Part shown: positions 1-6,613 of the stretch, piece by piece
Position numbering within the stretch: position 1 is the stretch's first letter
Layout of the letters: every line of letters begins with the position of its first letter
Assembly: GCA_021780625.1 (NCBI GenBank)
Contig: JAJXYI010000616.1
Coordinates: 1-7,502, forward strand
Source: a bacterium
GTDB taxonomy: Bacteria; Verrucomicrobiota; Verrucomicrobiae; Opitutales; Opitutaceae
Length of the DNA: 7,502 bases
Direction: 5' to 3'
Notes under the pieces: generated by a model
What the model saw: only the letters and a program-made list of their open reading frames with translations
Told to the model about the DNA's origin: nothing
Databases searched by the model: none
Program-made: the position numbers and the translations under genes

Positions 1-559
1 ACCACGCCAGGTATTCCAGCGTTGACGAGGGATCGATTTCGCGGCGAACCACCCCCGACGCGAACAAGGCATTCAGTTCCGATGCGAAGAGGAGACGGCC
101 GTTTTCGCGGAGGTAGTAGAGCGGTTTGATGCCAAAGGGATCGCGCGCAATCACCAGTTCCCGTTCAACCGAGTCCCACACCGCAAATGCGTACATGCCC
201 CGGAGCCGGTCTAGCGCACCCACGCCCCAGTGAACGTAGGCTGCCAGCAGGACCTCCGTGTCGCAGCGGGTCGAGAATCGAAAGCCCGCCGCCTCGAGTT
301 CCGTCCGAAGGGCCAGGAAGTTGTAGATCGCCCCGTTGAAGACAATGGAGTACCTGCCGTCCGCGCTGTGCATCGGCTGGTGGCCGTGTGCAGGGTCGAA
401 AATCGCCAGCCGCCGCATGCCCATCGTCAGCGGTCCACTGCTCACAGAACCCTCGTCCGTCGGTCCGCGATGAAGCATGGCCTGGCACATCCGGCCAACA
501 GCCCGCTCGCGTCCGTCCCGCGACGCGGTGGAGTCAATCAATCCTGCGATGCCGCACAT
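1..559 (-). CDS. asnB: Asparagine synthase (glutamine-hydrolysing)-like protein, N-terminal part, truncated by window edge
   Basis: The 186 visible residues form a class II (Ntn-type) glutamine amidotransferase domain. This domain hydrolyses glutamine and channels ammonia to a C-terminal synthetase domain, which would lie left of the window. The protein starts MCGIAGLID, so Cys2 is the expected nucleophile after Met removal. Other family motifs are RGPTDEG (31-37), RRLAIFD (49-55, Arg for glutamine binding), NGAIYN (75-80), CDTEV (99-103) and ARDPFGIKPLYY (138-149). The usual NGEIYN reads NGAIYN here, an odd change in the glutamine pocket. The start at 559 is fixed by the need for Cys at position 2. 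The bases before it contain no Shine-Dalgarno site. Product specificity is unsure: free asparagine synthesis is typical, but AsnB paralogues in polysaccharide or peptide clusters look alike, and the synthetase domain is not visible. Confidence 0.93.
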   Translation of the reverse strand, partial: MCGIAGLIDSTASRDGRERAVGRMCQAMLHRGPTDEGSVSSGPLTMGMRRLAIFDPAHGHQPMHSADGRYSIVFNGAIYNFLALRTELEAAGFRFSTRCDTEVLLAAYVHWGVGALDRLRGMYAFAVWDSVERELVIARDPFGIKPLYYLRENGRLLFASELNALFASGVVRREIDPSSTLEYLAW

Positions 560-825
560 GCTCGTGTTCGTTTGCTAACCCCACAGCTTCGCCCCGTCGC
601 GTCCGGCCGTCGGACACAACTGCGGGGTGTGGTTCGGGTATTTTCGACGATCAAGCGGAGGCCGATCTAGGGTAAAGACCCTAACGGAATGCGCAAAAAG
701 GCAAGCCTTCGGCTCTTAGGCATTTCGGACTGAAATCGCCGAGAGTGAAGGGCGATTTGAGGGCATTTACCGAAGCGTCCGACCGGTAGCTGGATATGCA
801 ATTTGAGGACCGAAACGGCGAGGGC
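560..825. other. Intergenic region with small hairpins, no gene seen
   Basis: This 266-bp gap separates asnB from the DJ-1 gene, both on the minus strand. No frame here gives a recognisable protein and I see no tRNA. It holds three short perfect inverted repeats: TAGGGT/ACCCTA around AAAG (668-683), AGCC/GGCT around TTC (704-714) and AAATCGCC/GGCGATTT (733-758). Read on the minus strand, the 704-714 stem is followed four bases later by five T (complement of 695-699), so it might be a weak terminator for the DJ-1 transcript, although the stem is short. The asnB promoter must lie here, but I find no convincing -35/-10 pair. Confidence 0.6.
733..758. repeat. 8-bp perfect inverted repeat between asnB and the DJ-1 gene
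   Basis: AAATCGCC (733-740) is the exact reverse complement of GGCGATTT (751-758), with a 10-nt spacer. No T-tract follows on either strand, so it does not look like a standard intrinsic terminator. It could be an operator or part of the asnB 5' leader on the minus strand. A role is not shown by the sequence. Confidence 0.4.
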
Positions 826-1365
826 TCAGAAGACGATCGAGTTCGCGATTGACGCCGATTTCTCGGGTGAAAATAGACGGCTCACGAGTTCGAGGCCGAA
901 ATCGAGTGCCGTCCCGGCGCCCCTCGAGGTGATCAGTCGACCGTCCACAACGACGCGTTCGTCGGCTATGATCCGGGTCAATTCACCGGCGACCGATGGG
1001 TGGGCGGTGTAGCGTTTTCCCTCAAGAAGCCCCGCGTCATGGAGCACCGTGGGGGCTGCGCAGATCGCCGCGATCCACGCTTTCCGCGAAGCCTGCCTGA
1101 GGGCCAGGTCGCGCACGCGGGCGTCGGCCCGTAGTTCCTTCACGCCGGGCCCACCTGGGAGGAAAAGGCAGTCATAAGTCCGATCCAGGCACGCTGCCAG
1201 GCTGGCGTCCGCATGCACTCCGATTCCGCTGCGGCCCCTGACATTCGGGTCGGGCGTGAGTGAGGCGAGCGTGACGTCGGCACCGGCGCGACGGAGAAGG
1301 TCGACGGGGGCCACGGCCTCGATCTCCTCGAAGCCGGGAGCGAGAATTGCGAGTACGGAAGGCAT
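826..1365 (-). CDS. DJ-1/PfpI family protein (YajL/ThiJ-like)
   Basis: The 179-residue product fits the single-domain DJ-1 family (about 180-200 residues), cytosolic proteins linked to oxidative and carbonyl stress and reported as glyoxalase, deglycase or chaperone in different members. The N-terminal strand and GFEEIEA (11-17) carry the conserved acid, Glu16, which matches human DJ-1 Glu18. The nucleophile elbow is AAICAAP with Cys102. His122 follows in YTAHPS. The C-terminal SRGAGTALDFGLELV (148-161) is characteristic of the DJ-1/YajL branch rather than of PfpI proteases or Hsp31. The start at 1365 places the first strand directly after Met. A longer frame reaches 1488, but its extra 41 residues are Arg/Pro-rich, unlike the family, and run into the divergent epimerase gene. 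The start lies 17 bp from that gene's start. The physiological substrate cannot be read from sequence. Confidence 0.93.
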   Translation of the reverse strand: MPSVLAILAPGFEEIEAVAPVDLLRRAGADVTLASLTPDPNVRGRSGIGVHADASLAACLDRTYDCLFLPGGPGVKELRADARVRDLALRQASRKAWIAAICAAPTVLHDAGLLEGKRYTAHPSVAGELTRIIADERVVVDGRLITSRGAGTALDFGLELVSRLFSPEKSASIANSIVF

Positions 1366-1382
1366 ATGCTCACTTTGTTCCC

Positions 1383-2287
1383 ATGGGAACGAGCGTGCAG
1401 CACAATTTTTCCGGATGGCGTGTCGCAGTCTTCGGTGCGGGTTACGTGGGATCGGCCGTTGTGCGGCAGGTTGTCTCGCGGGGGGCATCGGTGGTCGCGG
1501 TCACGCGTAATCCCGTCACCGCGACGCGCTCCGCATGGTTGGAGCCGAGGTGTGTATCGCCGATCTTGCGGAAGCGCGCTGGCACGGACGGCTGGAAGGC
1601 GACTTTGACCTGGTCGTGAACTGTGTTGGGGCGGGCGGAGGCGGGATTGACGGTTACCGAAGAAGCTACCTTGAGGGCATGCACTCGGTCCTGCGCTGGT
1701 GCTCCGAGCGCACGACTGGCGCCCTGGTCTACACCAGCAGCACCTCCGTCTATGCCCAAGGCGGCGGGGTTCGCGTGGACGAGTCGTCGCCCGCCAGGGG
1801 ACGCAATCCCCGGGCCGCTGTGCTCGTCGAGACCGAGGAATCCCTGATGTCGTCGGACGCTGCGATCCGTCGCCGGGTGGTGTTGCGCTTAGCCGGAATT
1901 TACGGTCCGAACCGGCACCTGCTCCTGGACCAGCTGAGGGCCGGTGCCGAAGCCATTGCGGGTTCGGCGGAGCAGCATTTGAACCTGATCCACCGCGACG
2001 ACGTGGTACGGGCGATCCTCGTGGTGGCCACCGAGCCGGGGCTGCCTGAGCGCGCGATCTTCAACGTCAGCGACGGCGGCGAGGCGAGCCGGGGAGAGGT
2101 CGTCGCGTGGCTCTGCGAACGGCTTGAACGTCCCGTTCCCGTCTTCGGAGGCGAGCCCTCGGAGGGCGCACGGGGGCCTGTGCCGGACCGGGTGATCGTG
2201 TCCGGGCTCTTGCGCGAGCGCACGAGCTGGCGGCCGGAGTATCCGAGCTTCCGCGACGGATACTCCGCGATCCTGGCGTCCTCCTGA
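1383..2287 (+). pseudogene. NAD-dependent epimerase-like atypical SDR (YeeZ-like), broken by an apparent one-base deletion
   Basis: Two overlapping frames encode halves of one Rossmann-fold protein. The first, from ATG 1383, gives the dinucleotide-binding motif VAVFGAGYVGSAVV (GxGxxG) and VVAVTRNPVTAT, then turns into non-family sequence ending at a stop at 1617-1619. The second is open from 1511 and gives LRMVGAEVCIADL, the NCVGA strand, LVYTSSTSVYAQ, VLRLAGIYGPNRH and the C-terminal HRDDVV helix, ending at 2287. Reading one extra G in the ACGCGC at 1524-1529 joins them as ...TATALRMVGAEV..., a normal family sequence of about 301 residues. The classical YxxxK motif is absent, as in atypical SDRs such as YeeZ. 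The substrate is unknown. Without the N-terminal cofactor motif the downstream frame alone should not bind NAD(P). A sequencing error is as likely as a true pseudogene. The gene converges on typA with a 31-bp gap. Confidence 0.85.
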
Positions 2288-2318
2288 GGGAGGCGCCGGG
2301 GCGGTCGCGTGGCGCGGC

Positions 2319-4145
2319 TCAGTCCGCCTTGCGCTCGGCGCGCTCGATCTTGCGGCGCTCGGTCTGGCTGAGGATCTTCTTGCGCAGGCGGAGCGACTTC
2401 GGGGTCGCCTCGACGTACTCGTCGGGGGCGATGTATTCGATGGCGCGCTCGAGCGAGAGCTTGATCGGAGGCGAGAGCTGGGTGCCCTTGCCTTCGCCCT
2501 GGGAGCGGAAGTTGGTGAGCTGCTTGGCGCGGACGGCATTGACGGGCACGTCCTCATTGCGGGGATTCTCGCCGACGAGCATGCCCTCGTAGACCTCCTC
2601 GCCCGGACCAACGAAAAGTTTACCGCGCTCCTGGATGCCATCCAGGGCATAGGCCGTGGTCGTGCCGCTCTCGGTTGCGAGCAGGGTCCCGGTGAGACGG
2701 GTGATGAGCTCGCCGGCCCAGGGGCCGTATTCCTTGAATAGATGCGACATCACGCCGCGGCCGCTGGTGGCGTTCACCAGGTCGATCTCGAAGCCGATGA
2801 GGCCGCGCGTGGTGATGGTCGCCTCGACCGTCGTGCCGTGCGGGTGCTTCTCCATGTTGGTGAGCTGACCCTTGCGGTTGGCAAGGTTCTGGATCACCGA
2901 GCCGACACACTCCTCAGGAACCTCGACCCAGAGGGTCTCGTACGGTTCGAGGACGTGCCCCTGCTCGTCCTTCTTCGTGATGACCTGCGGACGGGAGACG
3001 AGAAGTTCGAAGCCTTCGCGTCGCATGGTTTCAACGAGCACCGCGATCTGCATGGCGCCGCGTGCCTTCAGGTTGAACACGCCCGCCTTCTCGGCGTCTT
3101 CGACCGAGATCGAGACGTTGGTCTTGATCTCGCGGTAGAGACGTTCGCGCAGCTGGCGTGACGTCACGAACTTGCCCTCGCGTCCGGCCAGCGGGCCGTC
3201 GTTGACGCAGAACTGCATCTCGAGGGTGGGCGGATCGATCTGGGTGAAGGGAAGGGGATGGTCGGCTTCGTTAGCGGTGATGGTGTCGCCGATGTCGACG
3301 TCGTCGAATCCGGAGATGCCGACGATGTTGCCGGCGATGCCGGTGGCGGATTCACTGGTGCCGAGTCCGGAGTACTCGAAGACCTTGGTGATTTTGCAGC
3401 GGGTCTTCTTGGCGCCCGAATTGCGAAGCACCCAGACATTGTCGCCGACCTTGACTTCGCCGCCGAGGATCTTGCCGACCGCGACGCGGCCGACGTAATC
3501 GTTCCAATCGATGTTGGAGACGAGCATGTGGAAGTGCGCGTCGGGCCGGGCGAACGGGGGCGGAATGTGGGCGAGGATCTCTTCGAAGAGGGGGGCCATG
3601 TTCTTCCGCTCGTCGTCGAGCTTGCGCATCATGTAGCCGTCGCGTCCGGAACCGAAGACGACAGGAGCGTCGAACTGCTCCTCCGTGGCGTTCAGTTCGA
3701 GCAGCAGCTCGAGCACCTTGTCGTGCGCGCGATGCGGGTCGGCGTTTTCGCGATCGATCTTGTTGATGACGATCACGACCTTGAGGCCGTGCTGCAGGGC
3801 CTTGCGCAAAACGAACCGGGTCTGTGCCTGCGGGCCGTCGTAGGCGTCGACGACGAGGAGCACACCGTCGACCATGCGCAGGGCGCGCTCGACCTCACCG
3901 CCGAAGTCGGCGTGTCCGGGGGTGTCGACAATGTTGATGGTCTTGTCCAGCCAATGGACGGCCGTGTTCTTCGCCTTGATGGTGATGCCCTTCTCGCGCT
4001 CAAGGTCCATGGAGTCCATGGCCCGCTCCTCGACGTGCTGATTGGCGCGGAAGATGCCGCCTTCTTTGAGCAGCTGGTCAACCAACGTCGTTTTTCCGTG
4101 GTCGACGTGGGCGATGATGGCGATGTTTCGGATGTTCTGATTCAT
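2319..4145 (-). CDS. typA: Ribosome-associated translational GTPase TypA/BipA
   Basis: The 608-residue product matches the usual TypA/BipA length and is full-length. This GTPase binds the ribosome in the manner of EF-G and LepA, and supports 50S assembly and growth under cold and other stress. GTPase motifs are all present: G1 AHVDHGKTT (12-20), switch I REKGITI (50-56), G3 DTPGH (74-78), G4 NKID (128-131) and a G5-like GSGRDG (165-170). The rest follows the family order: a beta-barrel domain II, EF-G-like domains III and V, and the TypA-specific C-terminal domain with the lysine/arginine-rich tail [15 protein letters not shown]. The start at 4145 ([11 protein letters not shown]) is chosen because family proteins begin this way; an in-frame extension to 4343 is arginine/proline-rich and not family-like. 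No Shine-Dalgarno sequence precedes it; the leader is pyrimidine-rich. It is transcribed divergently from the symporter. Confidence 0.97.
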   Translation of the reverse strand: MNQNIRNIAIIAHVDHGKTTLVDQLLKEGGIFRANQHVEERAMDSMDLEREKGITIKAKNTAVHWLDKTINIVDTPGHADFGGEVERALRMVDGVLLVVDAYDGPQAQTRFVLRKALQHGLKVVIVINKIDRENADPHRAHDKVLELLLELNATEEQFDAPVVFGSGRDGYMMRKLDDERKNMAPLFEEILAHIPPPFARPDAHFHMLVSNIDWNDYVGRVAVGKILGGEVKVGDNVWVLRNSGAKKTRCKITKVFEYSGLGTSESATGIAGNIVGISGFDDVDIGDTITANEADHPLPFTQIDPPTLEMQFCVNDGPLAGREGKFVTSRQLRERLYREIKTNVSISVEDAEKAGVFNLKARGAMQIAVLVETMRREGFELLVSRPQVITKKDEQGHVLEPYETLWVEVPEECVGSVIQNLANRKGQLTNMEKHPHGTTVEATITTRGLIGFEIDLVNATSGRGVMSHLFKEYGPWAGELITRLTGTLLATESGTTTAYALDGIQERGKLFVGPGEEVYEGMLVGENPRNEDVPVNAVRAKQLTNFRSQGEGKGTQLSPPIKLSLERAIEYIAPDEYVEATPKSLRLRKKILSQTERRKIERAERKAD

Positions 4146-4255
4146 GGAGCAGGAGCGTAAAGTGTCGGACAAAGCCTGCCAACCTGCTGGGCGCGTCGGC
4201 CGAAAGCAAGGAGGAAGGAGAAGCCCCGCCTGTCGGAGTCCATTAGGCACTCTCA

Positions 4256-4295
4256 TTGGCGCATACGGTGTCCCGATTTTGGGGGACACCGCCAA
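4256..4295. repeat. Bulged GC-rich hairpin, REP-like or regulatory
   Basis: CGGTGTCCC (4266-4274) and GGGACACCG (4283-4291) form a perfect 9-bp inverted repeat around an 8-nt loop. TTGGCG (4256-4261) and CGCCAA (4290-4295) form an outer inverted repeat sharing two bases with the first. The alternative fold is therefore 7 inner plus 6 outer pairs with a six-base bulge on one side. The A-tract at 4294-4299 would follow the stem on the plus strand and a T-tract would precede it on the minus strand, so it is not an intrinsic terminator in either direction. It may be an operator, a typA leader hairpin, or a copy of a dispersed REP-type palindrome. Confidence 0.6.
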
Positions 4296-4363
4296 AAAAG
4301 TCTTCTCGAAGCGGAGACAACGGCTTACAAGCGGCTCCGCCATTTCCCCCCTGTTAACCCGCT

Positions 4364-4379
4364 AACCCCTCGTTCCTGT
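4364..4379 (+). promoter_or_regulatory. Pyrimidine-rich non-SD leader of the symporter gene
   Basis: The 16 bases before the symporter ATG read AACCCCTCGTTCCTGT. They contain no purine-rich Shine-Dalgarno sequence. The same pattern, AACCCCTCnTTCC ending three bases before ATG, recurs in front of the next gene (6323-6338). The shared position suggests a role in start recognition, but this is inference. Confidence 0.4.
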
Positions 4380-6317
4380 ATGGAAATCATCCAACTCGGA
4401 TGGATCGATTACGCGATCCTCCTCTCCTACACCGCGTTCGTGATAGGCATCGGCTTCGCATTGAAGCGGTACATGAAAAGCTCGTCCGACTACCTGATGT
4501 CGGGCCGTTCGATCCCCGCGTGGGTCACGGGACTCGCGTTCATCTCCGCCAACCTGGGGGCGCTTGAACTTGTGGGCATGGCTGCCAGTGGTGCGAAGTA
4601 TGGCATCGCCACCTGTCACTTCTACTGGGTGGGCGCCATTCCCGCCATGATCTTCCTGGCGGTGTTCATGATGCCGTTCTACTACGGCTCCCGCGCCCGC
4701 TCGGTGCCCGAATACCTGAAACTGCGATTCGACGAACGCACCCGCTGCTTCAATTCGCTCACGTTCGCCGTGATGACGGTCTTCGCCTCGGGCATTGCGA
4801 TGAACGCGCTCGCGAAGCTGCTCAATCTGCTGCTCGGCTGGGACTACAATGTGAGCCTTGTGATCTGCTCGGTCGTAGTGCTCGCCTACGTGCTCAAGGG
4901 CGGTCTCACGTCCGCAATCTACACGGAAGTGCTCCAGTTCTTCATGATCGTACTCGGCTTTGCCCCGGTCGTGTATTTGGGGCTCAAGGACGTCGGCGGC
5001 TGGGAGGCTCTGAAGGCCAAGCTCGCCATGGTCGCAGCGCATCCGGCCAGCCTTGGCCTGGTCGCCGACGCACACAAGACCTTCGCAGCTGACGCGTGGA
5101 CGAGTGCCTGGAAGCCGCTGTTGGGCGGACCCTCGGCGAATCCGATGGGCGTCGACTGGTTTGCGATGATCTTCGGCCTCGGGTTCGTGCTCTCGTTCGG
5201 TTACTGGTGCACCAACTTCCTGGTGGTTCAGCGTGCCATGGCGGCCAAGAATATGAGCGCCGCACGCCGGACGCCGATCATCGCGGCAATCCCCAAGATG
5301 CTTTTCCCGGTGCTGGTCATCCTTCCCGGCATGATCGCAGTCGGCCTCTCGGTCACTGCAAAGGACCACTATCGCATCCCCCCCGCGCACCTCGACGACG
5401 CCAATCTGGCGGCCGCCGTACAGGTGGTTCGCCATGCAAGCCCGACCGACGCCAACCTCGTCGAAGAGGTTGCCGCCAAGACGGGCAAGCGGATGATCCC
5501 CGCGGACATCGAGGCTCTCGGCGGTGGCGCTGCCGCGGCACTGACCGACAAGCAACTCTCCGACCGCATCCAGAACGCGGTTGCCGAAAACGATTATGAC
5601 GGCGTCATCCTCTCGCTCGTGAAGCGTTATTGTCCGACCGGCCTACTGGGGCTCGCGCTCACGGCGCTGCTGGCATCGTTCATGTCGGGCATGGCCGGCA
5701 ACGTCACGGCGTTCAACACGGTCTGGACCTACGACCTTTATCAGGCCTATCTCGCGCCGAACAAGAGTGACTCCCACTACATGGGCATGGCCCGCTGGAT
5801 CACGGTGGTGGGCATCCTGCTCAGCATCGCGGCCGCTTATTTTGCGAAACGCTACAACAACGCAATGGACGTCATCCAGCTCGTGTTCGGCTTTGTGAAC
5901 GCCCCGCTCTTCGCCACCTTCCTGCTCGGCATGTTCTGGAAGCGTGCGACCTCGCACGGCGCGTTCTACGGACTGCTGGCCGGAACCGGCACTTCGGCCT
6001 TGTTCCACGCGCTGACCATCAGCGCGGGAAATGCACCTGGAATCAAGGGCGGGTACCTTGCCGTCGTTCACGTCTTCCCCAGCGAGATGGCGCAGAACTT
6101 CTGGCTGGCAACCTTCGCGTTCGGCGTCTGCTTCATCCTCACCTTCGGCATCTCGCTGGTGACTGCCAGGACGAAGGACGACTCGGAGCTGAAGGGGCTC
6201 GTCTATTCCCTCACGCCCAAGATTCAGGACGAGGAGCAGTCGTGGTACATGCGTCCTGCCGTCGCCGGCTCGCTGCTGCTGGTGTGCTGCGTCATCATCA
6301 ACGCCATCTTTTGGTAA
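4380..6317 (+). CDS. Sodium:solute symporter family (SSS, SLC5-like) transporter
   Basis: The 645-residue inner-membrane protein belongs to the SSS family (TC 2.A.21; LeuT fold), which couples Na+ entry to uptake of sugars, amino acids, vitamins or carboxylates. About 14 hydrophobic segments are visible, roughly at 8-28, 47-72, 80-101, 124-150, 155-172, 180-203, 258-285, 298-325, 419-450, 470-490, 494-519, 523-547, 572-596 and 625-644. Family hallmarks are SANLGALELVGMAASGA (56-72, Na+-site helix), ARSVPEYLKLRF (106-117), LKGGLTSAIYTEVLQFF (172-188, SSS signature) and LTALLASFMSGMAGN (427-441, second Na+-site helix). Loop 326-418 is long and hydrophilic, about 90 residues. The substrate cannot be assigned; SglT-like sugar transport is possible. 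The start at 4380 sits directly ahead of the first helix. A 21-nt gap separates it from a small membrane protein gene on the same strand, with a common terminator, so they are probably one operon. Confidence 0.94.
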   Translation: MEIIQLGWIDYAILLSYTAFVIGIGFALKRYMKSSSDYLMSGRSIPAWVTGLAFISANLGALELVGMAASGAKYGIATCHFYWVGAIPAMIFLAVFMMPFYYGSRARSVPEYLKLRFDERTRCFNSLTFAVMTVFASGIAMNALAKLLNLLLGWDYNVSLVICSVVVLAYVLKGGLTSAIYTEVLQFFMIVLGFAPVVYLGLKDVGGWEALKAKLAMVAAHPASLGLVADAHKTFAADAWTSAWKPLLGGPSANPMGVDWFAMIFGLGFVLSFGYWCTNFLVVQRAMAAKNMSAARRTPIIAAIPKMLFPVLVILPGMIAVGLSVTAKDHYRIPPAHLDDANLAAAVQVVRHASPTDANLVEEVAAKTGKRMIPADIEALGGGAAAALTDKQLSDRIQNAVAENDYDGVILSLVKRYCPTGLLGLALTALLASFMSGMAGNVTAFNTVWTYDLYQAYLAPNKSDSHYMGMARWITVVGILLSIAAAYFAKRYNNAMDVIQLVFGFVNAPLFATFLLGMFWKRATSHGAFYGLLAGTGTSALFHALTISAGNAPGIKGGYLAVVHVFPSEMAQNFWLATFAFGVCFILTFGISLVTARTKDDSELKGLVYSLTPKIQDEEQSWYMRPAVAGSLLLVCCVIINAIFW

Positions 6318-6322
6318 CCCTC

Positions 6323-6338
6323 AACCCCTCCTTCCATC
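6323..6338 (+). promoter_or_regulatory. Pyrimidine-rich non-SD leader of the small membrane protein gene
   Basis: The 16 bases before ATG 6339 read AACCCCTCCTTCCATC. They match the leader at 4364-4379 in 12 of 16 positions, at the same distance from the start. It contains CCTCCTT, which resembles the anti-Shine-Dalgarno end of 16S rRNA rather than its complement, so ordinary SD pairing is excluded here. Confidence 0.4.
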
Positions 6339-6554
6339 ATGGGTCTCGATATCCGTTATCCGATCGGTTACATGTTCTCGCTCGTCGGAGTGCTGCTGGT
6401 GATCGCCAGCTTCACCGACAATCCCGCCCAGCTGCACCGTTCGCTGGGGATCGACATCAACCTCTTCTGGGGTGCCTTCCTGGTGCTGTTCGGCGTGTTC
6501 ATGCTGTTCATGGCGCAGCGCGCCAAGAAAGCCGCGCAGAACGAGCGCAAGTAA
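6339..6554 (+). CDS. Small two-helix membrane protein, putative symporter partner
   Basis: This 71-residue protein has two hydrophobic segments, about 9-25 (IGYMFSLVGVLLVIASF) and 41-59 (NLFWGAFLVLFGVFMLFMA). Between them is a short loop containing SLGIDIN, and the tail RAKKAAQNERK is strongly basic. The positive-inside rule then puts both ends in the cytoplasm. It lies 21 bp after the symporter gene and just before the shared terminator, so co-expression is very likely. From memory, small proteins of this kind, with an SLGI(D/N)(I/V)N-W-G pattern, sit next to SSS transporters in other bacteria, but I know no proven function. It resembles in concept, not clearly in sequence, the small subunits described for some SSS transporters (DUF4212 type). 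A role as an accessory or stabilising subunit is inference. The frame is real: hydrophobic pattern, stop then terminator, and conserved leader all agree. Confidence 0.85.
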   Translation: MGLDIRYPIGYMFSLVGVLLVIASFTDNPAQLHRSLGIDINLFWGAFLVLFGVFMLFMAQRAKKAAQNERK

Positions 6555-6576
6555 GCGAGGCATCCGCAACGATTGC

Positions 6577-6613
6577 GAAGCCCGCCGGCGTTCACGTCGG
6601 CGGGCTTCTTTTT
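6577..6613 (+). terminator. Rho-independent terminator of the symporter operon
   Basis: GAAGCCCGCCG (6577-6587) pairs perfectly with CGGCGGGCTTC (6598-6608). The stem continues inward by three more pairs, one of them G-U, to a TTCA tetraloop (6591-6594). Five T (6609-6613) follow at once. It starts 22 bases after the stop codon of the small membrane protein gene. There is no matching T-tract on the minus strand, so it is mainly one-directional. Confidence 0.95.

Larger units (their letters stand above)
4146..4379. other. Divergent intergenic region between typA and the symporter
   Basis: This 234-bp non-coding stretch must contain the promoters of typA (leftward) and of the symporter operon (rightward). 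Its clearest structure is the hairpin at 4256-4295, described separately. A purine-rich patch (AAGGAGGAAGGAGAAG, 4208-4223) contains a perfect Shine-Dalgarno match, but no suitable start codon or recognisable frame follows it. A weak rightward promoter might be TTCTCG, 17 bases, TACAAG (4313-4341), but the match is poor. I see no riboswitch I can name. Confidence 0.5.

Noticed and set aside
1366..1488. 41-residue N-terminal extension of the DJ-1 protein
   Set aside because: It is Arg/Pro/Ala-rich, absent from the family, and overlaps the Rossmann motif coding of the divergent epimerase.
1511..1535. Programmed -1 ribosomal frameshift in the epimerase
   Set aside because: There is no XXXYYYZ slippery heptamer in the interval where the frame changes, no clear downstream stimulatory structure, and the protein family is not known to use frameshifting. 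A one-base deletion explains it more simply.
2293..2315. Hairpin GCGCC/GGCGC in the 31-bp gap between the convergent epimerase and typA genes
   Set aside because: The stem is only 5 bp with a 13-nt loop in very GC-rich sequence and has no T-tract on either strand, so I do not call a terminator.
3258..4160. 300-codon open frame on the plus strand opposite typA
   Set aside because: It is an antisense shadow of a clearly real gene in GC-rich DNA; its translation is Asp/Val/Gly-rich and low in complexity, with no family motif.
4146..4343. 66-residue N-terminal extension of TypA
   Set aside because: TypA proteins begin a few residues before the AHVDHGKTT motif. The extension is not family-like and contains the 4256-4295 hairpin.
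4362..5555. 397-codon open frame on the minus strand opposite the symporter
   Set aside because: The symporter frame has full family motifs; the antisense product is rich in His, Arg, Glu and Gly, as expected from the complement of membrane-protein codons.
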